Shown piece after piece: positions 45,192 through 55,669 of a stretch of 60,724 bases of DNA; position 1 is the stretch's first letter, and each line of letters starts with the position of its first letter. This DNA comes from Alistipes sp. Lineage in GTDB: Bacteria; Bacteroidota; Bacteroidia; Bacteroidales; Rikenellaceae. The stretch covers positions 1 to 60,724 of the forward strand of contig JAFVWO010000048.1 in NCBI GenBank assembly GCA_017501625.1. Reading direction: 5' to 3'. Both the position numbers and the translations under genes were made by a program. Under the pieces are notes generated by a model. That model was given only the letters and a program-made list of their open reading frames with translations, searched no databases and was not told where the DNA came from.

Positions 45192-45315
45192 AAGAGGCTG
45201 AATAAAAAGATGTAGTTTTAGGCTTGCGAAGCCCGAAAAAGCGGAGTTTACTTGGCGTAAATGAGCATTTTGAGGGCGAGCGTAACGACAAAATACACTT
45301 TTTATTCAGCCTCTT
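45192..45315. repeat. Palindromic module B (124 bp), copy 2
   Basis: AAGAGGCTGAATAAAAAG (45192-45209) and its perfect complement (45298-45315). The interior is nearly identical to copy 1 at 42152-42275, and total length is the same. The arms differ from copy 1 (GGCTG for GAGTG) but the change is mirrored on the other arm. Confidence 0.85.
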
Positions 45316-45326
45316 TTCACAACAAA

Positions 45327-48437
<3,111 letters not shown>

Positions 48438-49064
48438 TTATAGTATTAGGTCATCAACAATTATCTTCGGCACGTAGTGCGTGTCGCCCTCGCGGTAGTA
48501 GGTGAGGTTGTCGCCTGCACGACACTCCTTGAGGACAATCCTCTCGGCAGGACGGCCTATGGCAAGCACCAAGAGAGGCTCAAAGCGCAAGTTTAGCTCC
48601 TCGCTCAGCGCCTCATGGTCGAAAGCACCGATGCAGATGCCTCCCAAGCCAAGCTCAACGGCCTGCAACAGCATCGACTGCGCCACGATGCCAAGATCCA
48701 TGTCTACATACTTCGACTCCGGCACCGTAGAGCATATTACAATGAAGGCATTGGGCTCCGTGCCCGCAAAAGGCAGATGTAACTCGGGCAGGGCACCTCC
48801 AAGACGAATATTACGAAGCACCTTTGCGGCCTCGTCCGCCAAGACGGGACGAAAGCGCAGCACCTGCTGATTGCGAGCCGAGGGGCACAGCGTAGCCACC
48901 TCTATAATCTTACGCAACTGATCCTCGCGCACACGAAACGAGGCATCATAGCCACGATAGCTACGATTATGCTTCAGCAACCGTGCAACGCTTGCCACAC
49001 GCTTTGCGCGGGGCTGTTGACGGTTATAGTCCTCCATTCTCTTCTCGAGGTAGTTATCTGCCAT
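48438..49064 (-). CDS. Nitroreductase family protein
   Basis: A 208-residue FMN-binding oxidoreductase. It has YRGYDASFRVREDQLRKIIE, TLCPSARNQQVLRF (FMN phosphate contacts), GIVAQSMLLQAVELGLGG, and LVLAIGRPAE near the end, all characteristic of the nitroreductase fold. The substrate is unknown. It is the first gene of a two-gene operon with the beta-galactosidase. It has a strong promoter of its own. Confidence 0.92.
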   Translation of the reverse strand: MADNYLEKRMEDYNRQQPRAKRVASVARLLKHNRSYRGYDASFRVREDQLRKIIEVATLCPSARNQQVLRFRPVLADEAAKVLRNIRLGGALPELHLPFAGTEPNAFIVICSTVPESKYVDMDLGIVAQSMLLQAVELGLGGICIGAFDHEALSEELNLRFEPLLVLAIGRPAERIVLKECRAGDNLTYYREGDTHYVPKIIVDDLIL

Positions 49065-49161
49065 AGTTCACACACCTTTATAAAGTAGCTCCCTGCCTAC
49101 ATTGCAACATAGGCCTATCAGGGATAATACACCACCCCCTTGTGGGGCATCGTTATGACGA

Positions 49162-49192
49162 CAAAGATAGTGTAAAAAATAATAAAAACAAA
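49162..49192 (-). promoter_or_regulatory. Promoter of the nitroreductase-lacZ operon
   Basis: On the minus strand, TTTG (49192-49189), 19 bases, and TATCTTTG (49169-49162) match the Bacteroidota consensus exactly. The leader to ATG 49064 is about 90 bases. Confidence 0.75.
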
Positions 49193-49201
49193 TAAAAAAG
49201 A

Positions 49202-49233
49202 TGGGGACAACCAACGTAAGTTAGTCATCCCCA
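49202..49233 (-). terminator. Imperfect hairpin after the 950-residue lipoprotein gene
   Basis: TGGGGACAACCA and TAGTCATCCCCA form an imperfect stem resembling module A. On the minus strand it follows the lipoprotein gene by about 22 bases and precedes T-rich DNA, so it may act as its terminator. Confidence 0.5.
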
Positions 49234-49255
49234 CCTCTTAGATGGTTGAATAGAG

Positions 49256-52108
49256 TTACATCATCTCAATGCCGTATACTCTCTTTACAAGAGCCTTAGC
49301 ACGCTTGTGGAATGCCTCCTCACCACTCTCAATCTTCGTCTTAGGCACGAAGCGCTCGAACTCCTTAATCTTGATAGCACGAACAGGAGTGATGCTATGG
49401 TGACGCTCCATAGGTACGGGTGCATTGCCGATAGACTTAACCTTCGGAGCACGCTGAGTACCCACAGATTCGTTCTTAGAGGCTCTCGCAGCCGAGCTCT
49501 TGCGCGTAAGAACGACATCGCTGTGTACACGTGGAGAAGTAGGCGTAGCCTGACCATACTGGAGCTGTGCAACACAAGGATAGTAGATCTCGACAGCATC
49601 ATTGCCATCTGCGGTCTTGTACTTATACTCGATAGGCTTAATCGTAAGCGTGTTGTAGTCGGCAGACACCTCAACAGGGAAGCGTGAGTCACATATAAGC
49701 TTGCCCGTTGCATCGTATACCGGAGCACCGATGTATGACTTATCGCCTACACCAAGTATGAAGAACGTATACTCCATACCGAAGTTCCAAGTACACAACG
49801 GGAACTCCTTGGCGATGTCGATAGGCAACCATACGTTACCATCACTGTCAATCTCGAGGTTCCACTTAGGACCGAAGTCGTAGAACATGTGGCTAACCTT
49901 GCTTGATGAGTAATCCGACATGGTGAAGAGCTCATAAGGCGAAGCTACCAAGTCGAGCATATACTCAGGTGCCGTAAGGTTGTAACCGAGGCAGAGCAGA
50001 CGGTTGAAACCACGAGTACGGTTGTTATAATCCTCAGCCAAGTCTACAAACTCTTCGTACATTGCATCCGTAGCATCTCTGTCGAAGCCTAACTCAGCGT
50101 AGAGCTCGTATACATCGGCGGGCAACGTCTCAGGATACTCGATACCTGCAGCGATTGTGACATCCGACTTGTATGTCTTACCCGAGAGCTCCCATGAGCC
50201 CAAATCAGCATCGTATTCTCCCATCTGTGCCGCAGCCTCCCACTCACCGCAAAGAAGCTCGAAGAGGTCGCTGTTTACGCGAACAGGATAGTTCTCCTTA
50301 GGTGTGGTGTACTCGGCGATAGCCTTTGAATCGGGGTTGTTAAGGTCGTCATTGTTCGTACCCTCGTCGTTGTAGACGATGACAGCAAGACGTGTAGTTG
50401 CATCTGCACGGCTGGCAACCGAGAAGTTAAGACCTGCATCAGAGTTAATCATCGCAATCTCATTCTTACCAAACTGGTTACCTGCGCCCATAGATCGCAT
50501 AAGAGCAAGGTATGTTGTCTCCTTAAGAGCGGTGTCGAACTCACGAACATAGTCGCATGCGAAGTATGCCTCATAAGCATCCTTGTTTGGAGCCTTGATG
50601 TTGAATGTCGCAGTATAGGGATCATTGCTCTCAACGGGAGTTACGACAACCTGAGGAGGATCCTTCTCGACGTTAGGAATCTCGAACGTGAAGTCCTGGA
50701 ATATCTGAGTCCTACCCTGATTGTCACCCATAGCAGTACACAACACGCGGATAGTCTTACCCTGCATTGTCTTCATATCTACGAACCAGTCGCTAAGGTA
50801 GATCTCCTTCTTACCCATCACCATCTCCGAACCGAAGGTGTAGAGAGCGAAATACGAGCCCGTGAACCAACGCAAGTAATCCTTATTGTTGTCGAGCAAC
50901 GGAAGAACTTGGTTCTGATACTCCGACTCCTCCATCATCATCACATTGTAGAATACAACACTCTCCGAAGGCTCGAAGGTGACACAGCCCTCGATAGGAC
51001 GCATGCTGTGAGTACCAATCTTAACAGAGCCATCGAACGTGTCGGGCTCGATAGTGTCTACCTGAATACGCTCGTAGTAACCCGTCCAGAACTTCTCGGT
51101 ATCAATATCCTTGTTTCCGGCCTCGGCAATCCATGCCTCCCAGTCATACAACGGCATATAGTATCCGGGCTGCCAGCCTGCGGGATATGTCCAAATAGCA
51201 TGTGAGGCATAATCTTGATAGCCAAGATTTGTATCTTTGTCAAAACTACCCTCAGCAACACTTACAACCGACACCTCAGGCTCCTGATCCCCATCCAAGT
51301 CCATATATACGACCATCTCATCGGGATCGTCCATATATGCGTACTCGCCAATAAGGAATATACCGGGCTCACCGGGAGTCTTGGGGTCTGCGTATGATGC
51401 ACCATCGGGTATGGGATTACCATCCTCGTCGAGCTCGTAGCTGTTCTCCTCGTCGTAACGTACAGCCTTGTCGGTTGTGGTGAACTGCTGCGCATTGTAG
51501 AGCAACATATCGAGCTCAATACCACCCTCCTGCTTCATGTAGTTGTACATAGGAAGCGACGATGTAGAGTAACGAAGAGCATTGCCTCGGCTCTTGACAT
51601 CCTCGGGAATCTTTACATAGATACCGAAGCCGTCATAACGGCGGTCGATAACCGTGAGTGCGCCCTCGTAGTTTGTCGTAGTGAACTCCGCCTTAACAAT
51701 CTCACCGTAGAACTCATTGTTGCTCATACGGAAGGCAAAGAGGACCTTTGCCGAGGTGTTAGAGCCTACGCCGAGAATCTCAACGCGCGTAACGGTCTCC
51801 TTCTCGGGCTCGCTGATGCTCTTAACAGTACCTCCCACGAAGAGAGCAGTCTCCTCGGTGATGTCGCTGTCGGTCTTCATGTAGGCAAACTCCTTGATGT
51901 TTGTGGTAGTAAGCTCGATGAGCGCGCCACCCGGGTTAACCTCGATAATCTCAACCTTCACACTCACATCCTCAGGCTTCTCGTTGTTGGGCTCGTCCGT
52001 AGATGGCTTGTTAGGCTTATCCACATCGGGATCGTCGTTACAAGCCACGAAGCTCACGCCCATAACAAGCGCCGCCAACGCAACTAAATAATTTGTAATC
52101 TTTTTCAT
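49256..52108 (-). CDS. Large surface lipoprotein, function unknown
   Basis: A 950-residue lipoprotein (lipobox LVMGVSFVACNDDPDVDK). The acidic residues right after the cysteine fit the Bacteroidota surface-export signal. A Pro/Glu/Asn linker leads into fibronectin-type beta segments (GGALIELTTTNIKEFAYMKT, EYTTPKENYPVRVNSDLFEL). The rest is large, mostly beta, without a motif I can name. The C-terminal 80 residues are basic. Its first residues (CNDDPDVDKPNKP) resemble those of the protein at 55670 (CDKDPDVDKGNG), suggesting common origin. It may bind or process an extracellular polymer. Confidence 0.8.
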   Translation of the reverse strand: MKKITNYLVALAALVMGVSFVACNDDPDVDKPNKPSTDEPNNEKPEDVSVKVEIIEVNPGGALIELTTTNIKEFAYMKTDSDITEETALFVGGTVKSISEPEKETVTRVEILGVGSNTSAKVLFAFRMSNNEFYGEIVKAEFTTTNYEGALTVIDRRYDGFGIYVKIPEDVKSRGNALRYSTSSLPMYNYMKQEGGIELDMLLYNAQQFTTTDKAVRYDEENSYELDEDGNPIPDGASYADPKTPGEPGIFLIGEYAYMDDPDEMVVYMDLDGDQEPEVSVVSVAEGSFDKDTNLGYQDYASHAIWTYPAGWQPGYYMPLYDWEAWIAEAGNKDIDTEKFWTGYYERIQVDTIEPDTFDGSVKIGTHSMRPIEGCVTFEPSESVVFYNVMMMEESEYQNQVLPLLDNNKDYLRWFTGSYFALYTFGSEMVMGKKEIYLSDWFVDMKTMQGKTIRVLCTAMGDNQGRTQIFQDFTFEIPNVEKDPPQVVVTPVESNDPYTATFNIKAPNKDAYEAYFACDYVREFDTALKETTYLALMRSMGAGNQFGKNEIAMINSDAGLNFSVASRADATTRLAVIVYNDEGTNNDDLNNPDSKAIAEYTTPKENYPVRVNSDLFELLCGEWEAAAQMGEYDADLGSWELSGKTYKSDVTIAAGIEYPETLPADVYELYAELGFDRDATDAMYEEFVDLAEDYNNRTRGFNRLLCLGYNLTAPEYMLDLVASPYELFTMSDYSSSKVSHMFYDFGPKWNLEIDSDGNVWLPIDIAKEFPLCTWNFGMEYTFFILGVGDKSYIGAPVYDATGKLICDSRFPVEVSADYNTLTIKPIEYKYKTADGNDAVEIYYPCVAQLQYGQATPTSPRVHSDVVLTRKSSAARASKNESVGTQRAPKVKSIGNAPVPMERHHSITPVRAIKIKEFERFVPKTKIESGEEAFHKRAKALVKRVYGIEMM

Positions 52109-52330
52109 AAAGTTAATAATTTGGTTTTAGTATGTCCCTTATCTATGCGGTATGCAATATACCAGCATGCAAATATATGTATAATTTTTCTAACTTACAC
52201 TATCACACTGCATTTTTCTTGCATACGCAGCATGTTTATTCATCTGCATTTTGCATAAATACACCCATCACACGACCATTTGGGCATCACCACGACATTC
52301 AAAAAGTGTGGTTTTTTATTCTTTTTTATA

Positions 52331-52339
52331 GGGGGGGGG
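52331..52339. repeat. Run of nine G
   Basis: A homopolymer of nine G on the plus strand, 12 bases after the cold-shock gene stop (minus strand). Tracts of this length can vary by slippage or be misread. It is not inside a recognised gene. Confidence 0.7.
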
Positions 52340-52350
52340 TACGCGGTTTT

Positions 52351-52554
52351 TTACCTCCGCGTTCTTACATTGCGGGCCTCAGGGCGGCCATCGTCGCCCT
52401 TCACAACATCGTATTCTACGTGCCAATTATGTTTAAGCGTGCGATACCCATCGCTCAAGACAGCCGTATAGTGGACGTATGTGTCTACACCATCTTCGCC
52501 GGTGATAAACCCATAGCCACGCTTGTCATCGAACCATTTTACAATACCCTTCAT
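52351..52554 (-). CDS. Cold-shock domain protein
   Basis: A 67-residue protein from ATG 52554 (MKGIVKWFDDKRGYGFITGE), or 71 residues from ATG 52566. RNP1 (KRGYGFI) and RNP2 (TYVHYTAV) motifs of the cold-shock fold are present, which bind single-stranded nucleic acid. The predicted start of transcription near 52573 favours the shorter form. It differs from common CspA types in having YVHYTAV instead of FVHFSAI. Confidence 0.88.
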   Translation of the reverse strand: MKGIVKWFDDKRGYGFITGEDGVDTYVHYTAVLSDGYRTLKHNWHVEYDVVKGDDGRPEARNVRTRR

Positions 52555-52579
52555 AGGCTCAAACATAGATTTGGTACTT

Positions 52580-52610
52580 CAAAGTTACGAATTTTATATT
52601 TATGGTGCAA
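52580..52610 (-). promoter_or_regulatory. Promoter of the cold-shock gene
   Basis: On the minus strand, TTG (52610-52608), 20 bases, then TAACTTTG (52587-52580) agree with the consensus. Confidence 0.6.
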
Positions 52611-52638
52611 TACTAACCACCTTAAAATTTACGTTATA

Positions 52639-52670
52639 TTTGTAGAATTACAAAAAATGGCGTATATTTG
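52639..52670 (+). promoter_or_regulatory. Promoter of the lipoprotein-radical SAM operon
   Basis: TTTG at 52639-52642, 20 bases, and TATATTTG at 52663-52670. The predicted start near 52677 leaves a leader of about 27 bases to ATG 52704. Confidence 0.7.
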
Positions 52671-52703
52671 TGTTGTGTTTGAACCGACTAAAAAACTGAC
52701 GTT

Positions 52704-53186
52704 ATGAACTATAGATGGAAGATTGCCCTTTTGGCTATGCTCGGATTGTCGACCGCAGCATGTTGCAGCACAAAGAAGGCATCGAAGAAGCAGGATAAGG
52801 CTAACGACAATGTTGAGGTTGAGGCTATCGACAACCGCGTAATGTTGATGTATGGCGTGCCCTTCCCCGATGGCAATATCAGCGCACCTAAACCCGAGTT
52901 GCCACAGCCTGTACGCCCGGGAGTACCCTTCCCCGATGGTCGTGTAGCTATCGAGATGACCGAGGAGCGTGCTGCCGAGGTCATGGAGATGATTAAGGCC
53001 GAGGATGCAGCCAAGGCCGAGCTCGTCAAGGAGGTTGACGGCGTGCCCTTCCCCGATGGTCGCGTAGCTATAGTCATGACCGAGGAGCGTGCTGCCGAGA
53101 TTATGGAGATGATTAAGGCTGAGGACGAGGCTAAGGCTAAGGCCGCAGCTGAGAAGGCTGAGGCTGAGAAGGCCGCAAAGAAGTAA
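52704..53186 (+). CDS. Radical SAM-associated repeat lipoprotein (three GVPFPDG motifs)
   Basis: A 160-residue lipoprotein (lipobox LGLSTAAC, Cys20). The motif GVPFPDG occurs at residues 51-57, 73-79 and 113-119; the last two head 40-residue tandem repeats (residues 73-112 and 113-152) that continue RVAI-x-MTEERAAE and MEMIKAED. It ends in an Ala/Lys/Glu-rich tail. The radical SAM/SPASM gene begins 12 bases after its stop, so they are co-transcribed. This arrangement agrees with my recollection of the TIGRFAM pair TIGR04134 (lipoprotein) and TIGR04133 (radical SAM). The lipoprotein is probably the enzyme's substrate. Confidence 0.8.
   Translation: MNYRWKIALLAMLGLSTAACCSTKKASKKQDKANDNVEVEAIDNRVMLMYGVPFPDGNISAPKPELPQPVRPGVPFPDGRVAIEMTEERAAEVMEMIKAEDAAKAELVKEVDGVPFPDGRVAIVMTEERAAEIMEMIKAEDEAKAKAAAEKAEAEKAAKK
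52920..53159 (+). repeat. Tandem 120-bp coding repeat in the radical SAM-associated lipoprotein
   Basis: Two adjacent 120-bp units (52920-53039 and 53040-53159) encode GVPFPDGRVAI and the MTEERAAE-x-MEMIKAED helix. They differ by scattered, mostly silent changes. Confidence 0.85.
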
Positions 53187-53198
53187 TCGACGACGGCC

Positions 53199-54275
53199 GT
53201 GAAGGGAAAAAGATTAGGGCTCCGCAAGCATATTGGCCTAAAGCTATTCAAAGGCCTATATGACGACATGGTGGAGCGCCACGAGTTGCGTACACTCTTT
53301 TGGGAGTGTACGCTTCGTTGTAATTTGAGGTGTCGCCATTGTGGTAGCGACTGCCGCACGGATGTTGCGGAGAGGGATATGCCCTTGGCGGACTTCCTCC
53401 GTGTCTTAGACGAGGAGGTCACGCCCAACGTAGACCCTCGGCGCGTGCTCATCATCTTCTCGGGAGGCGAGGTCCTTGTGCGTAGCGACATTGAGGAGGC
53501 GGGGCGCGAGGTTACGCGACGTGGATATGCTTGGGGCATGGTAACAAACGGCATGGCTCTCACGCGCGAGCGCCTTGATGGCCTTGTACGTGCCGGACTA
53601 CGCTCGATATCCGTCAGCTTCGACGGCTTCTGCGATGAACACAACTACATACGCCAGCACCCGCTTAGCTTCGAGCGCGCACGCCAAGCTTTAGGATATA
53701 TACGCGAGGTCGAAGGTCTTGTCTACGATGCCATAACATGCGTCACACCCGCGATGGTCGACCGTTTGGAGGAGTGGAAGGAGTTTTTGATAAGCGAGGG
53801 TATCACACGTTGGCGCATATTCTCTATATTTCCTGCAGGACGTGCCAAGAGGGACGACAGCCTGCACCTCAATGCCGAGCAGTTCCGCACACTCATGGAG
53901 TTTATACGTCGCACACGCAAGGAGGGACGCATATCGCTCAACTACGCCTGCGAGGGCTTCCTTGGCGGCTACGAGACGGAGGTGCGCGACCACTTCTACA
54001 TGTGTACTGCGGGCGTATCGGTGGCCTCGATACGTGTCAATGGCGATATATCGGGATGCACGAGCGTGCGCGGCAACTACGCGCAGGGCAACATCTACCG
54101 CGACCACTTCTGGGATGTATGGCAGAATAGATTTACCCCCTTCCGCAACCGCGAGTGGGCGCGTAAGGGCGAGTGTGCCGATTGTAAGGTGTGGGAGTTC
54201 TGTCGTGGTGGAGGCATGCACCTTCGCGACGACGAGGGCGAACTGATGTACTGCCACTACAACATGTTGAAATAG
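53199..54275 (+). CDS. Radical SAM/SPASM enzyme of the rSAM/lipoprotein system
   Basis: A 358-residue enzyme. The start codon is GTG, giving (M)KGKRLGLRKHIGLKLF. The [4Fe-4S] SAM motif CNLRCRHC (CxxxCxxC) lies near residue 41, followed by the GGE-type strand LIIFSGGEVLV and SVSFDGFCDEHNYIR. The C-terminal SPASM region carries further cysteines (YMCTAGVSVASI, SGCTSVRGN, GECADCKVWEFCRGG, YCHY) for auxiliary clusters. SPASM enzymes modify peptides or proteins. The neighbour lipoprotein with repeated GVPFPDG is the natural candidate substrate. Confidence 0.93.
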   Translation: MKGKRLGLRKHIGLKLFKGLYDDMVERHELRTLFWECTLRCNLRCRHCGSDCRTDVAERDMPLADFLRVLDEEVTPNVDPRRVLIIFSGGEVLVRSDIEEAGREVTRRGYAWGMVTNGMALTRERLDGLVRAGLRSISVSFDGFCDEHNYIRQHPLSFERARQALGYIREVEGLVYDAITCVTPAMVDRLEEWKEFLISEGITRWRIFSIFPAGRAKRDDSLHLNAEQFRTLMEFIRRTRKEGRISLNYACEGFLGGYETEVRDHFYMCTAGVSVASIRVNGDISGCTSVRGNYAQGNIYRDHFWDVWQNRFTPFRNREWARKGECADCKVWEFCRGGGMHLRDDEGELMYCHYNMLK

Positions 54276-54292
54276 CAGATATTAGGACTTTA

Positions 54293-54336
54293 TTAAATAG
54301 ATAATAGGGAGCTTGCGCTCCCTATTATCTATTTAA
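54293..54336. terminator. Bidirectional terminator shared by the radical SAM and OmpA genes
   Basis: TTAAATAGATAATAGGGAGC (54293-54312) pairs perfectly with 54317-54336 across a TTGC loop. The OmpA-family gene ends at its TAG inside the right arm (54329-54331), so terminator and coding end overlap. Confidence 0.85.
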
Positions 54337-55531
54337 TAATCACACACCTATTCACCATCGGTGTATCGGGCGAGTCGAAGGCCTTGGTCGTATCCCCAAC
54401 CCATGTTGTCGTTATACGACTTGGCGCTATTCCTGCAGCGAGAAGGTAGGCCTTGACATTCTCCGCACGCTCCATCGATAGTTGCTCGTTGCGCTCGGCA
54501 CTTCCGGTCTCCCTATCGGCATAACCCGTAACACTTATCGGAGCATCACCCTCGGCAATGGCGGCAATGTAGCTATCGAGCGTAGCATGAGCATAGTCCG
54601 TAAGCTCGGCTTCACCTATATTAAAGAATACTACGCCCTCACCCATGGTGACATACTTCGTATCGGGCCTCTTCGTGCGGCAGGCTTCGAGGTCGCTGCT
54701 GAGGCGCTTATTGTCGGCCGTAAGGCTCTCTACCCGCTTATTTGCATCGGCAAGGTGCTCGCCATTGCGTAGCAACTGCTCCTCCAACAGGAGTATGGCG
54801 GCAAGGTAGCCATCTACCTCTACGGCAGAGTATGCGGGTGTCCAATCGCGCTGGTTGAAGCGGTATGCCACACCAAGCGATGCCGACATGGCAAAGGCAA
54901 AGCGCCCGCCACTCTGTATCTGGTCGGGCAACCCCTTCTCGGCAAATATCCACGAGCGCAGGTCGAGCTCTATGTCCCACTGGCGGCTTACGCGGAACTT
55001 GTTAAGCACGCCCGACGAGAAGGCATACTCGCCATTATACGAGCCTGCGGATTTCTTCGTCCACGACATCGCCGTATAGCCAAAGCCCACATACGATATG
55101 GCGCTATATATACGGTTGGGGCGATAGCCACCAATCCAATTGGACATGTTTACGAGGATGTCGCCATGAACGAAGATGTAGGGAGTCTTAAAGGCACCAC
55201 CACCGTAGGCCTTCTTGTTTAGCGAGTAGTTCTGAAACTCACCGCCATCGAGCTGCAAGCGCATACCGATGATGGGGGCCACCCACTTCGTGAAGCCCAC
55301 GTTGGCATTCCAGCCAATACGGTCGAAGAACTTGCCCGGGTCCTTCACTCCCGAGCGGTTAGCCACCTTCAACGACGAGGCACCACCACCAACGCCTATC
55401 TCCCAATTATCCCAGAAGCGGTTGGTCTCAAAGCCTTGCCAGCGTAGCTTCTTGTCGCCATCCTGTGCCGTAGCTGCATGAGTTGACAACAGCATCGTGG
55501 CGACAAACATTGCAAGTAAAATCTTTTTCAT
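54329..55531 (-). CDS. OmpA family outer membrane protein
   Basis: A 400-residue protein with a signal peptide (MKKILLAMFVATMLLSTHAA). The N-terminal part is a beta-barrel-type region (WEIGVGGGASSLKVANRSG). A coiled linker (LLLEEQLLRNGEHLADANKR) precedes the OmpA-like peptidoglycan-binding domain (VVFFNIGEAELTDYAHATLD, ISVTGYADRETGSAERNEQL, SMERAENVKAYLLAAGI), with the conserved Asp and Arg for diaminopimelate. It anchors the outer membrane to the wall. Confidence 0.93.
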   Translation of the reverse strand: MKKILLAMFVATMLLSTHAATAQDGDKKLRWQGFETNRFWDNWEIGVGGGASSLKVANRSGVKDPGKFFDRIGWNANVGFTKWVAPIIGMRLQLDGGEFQNYSLNKKAYGGGAFKTPYIFVHGDILVNMSNWIGGYRPNRIYSAISYVGFGYTAMSWTKKSAGSYNGEYAFSSGVLNKFRVSRQWDIELDLRSWIFAEKGLPDQIQSGGRFAFAMSASLGVAYRFNQRDWTPAYSAVEVDGYLAAILLLEEQLLRNGEHLADANKRVESLTADNKRLSSDLEACRTKRPDTKYVTMGEGVVFFNIGEAELTDYAHATLDSYIAAIAEGDAPISVTGYADRETGSAERNEQLSMERAENVKAYLLAAGIAPSRITTTWVGDTTKAFDSPDTPMVNRCVIIK

Positions 55532-55612
55532 AGGTCTAAAACTTTAAAAGTTCGCACAAATCAATTATCGTCTTAGACCATGACAAATACCGAGCCACAC
55601 GCCCACGGAGAT

Positions 55613-55645
55613 GAAAAAACGAGGGTGACTCGAAAGTCACCCTCG
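55613..55645 (-). terminator. Rho-independent terminator of the BACON lipoprotein gene
   Basis: CGAGGGTGACT (55620-55630) and AGTCACCCTCG (55635-55645) form an 11-bp stem; on the minus strand it is followed by a T run (complement of 55613-55618). Confidence 0.85.
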
Positions 55646-55669
55646 CATTGCCATTATAGACTCCCTCGA

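Noticed and set aside
42152..45315. CRISPR array or IS element made of modules A/B/C
   Set aside because: Copies are kilobases apart without regular spacers, and no transposase frame is inside; they are short palindromic elements instead.
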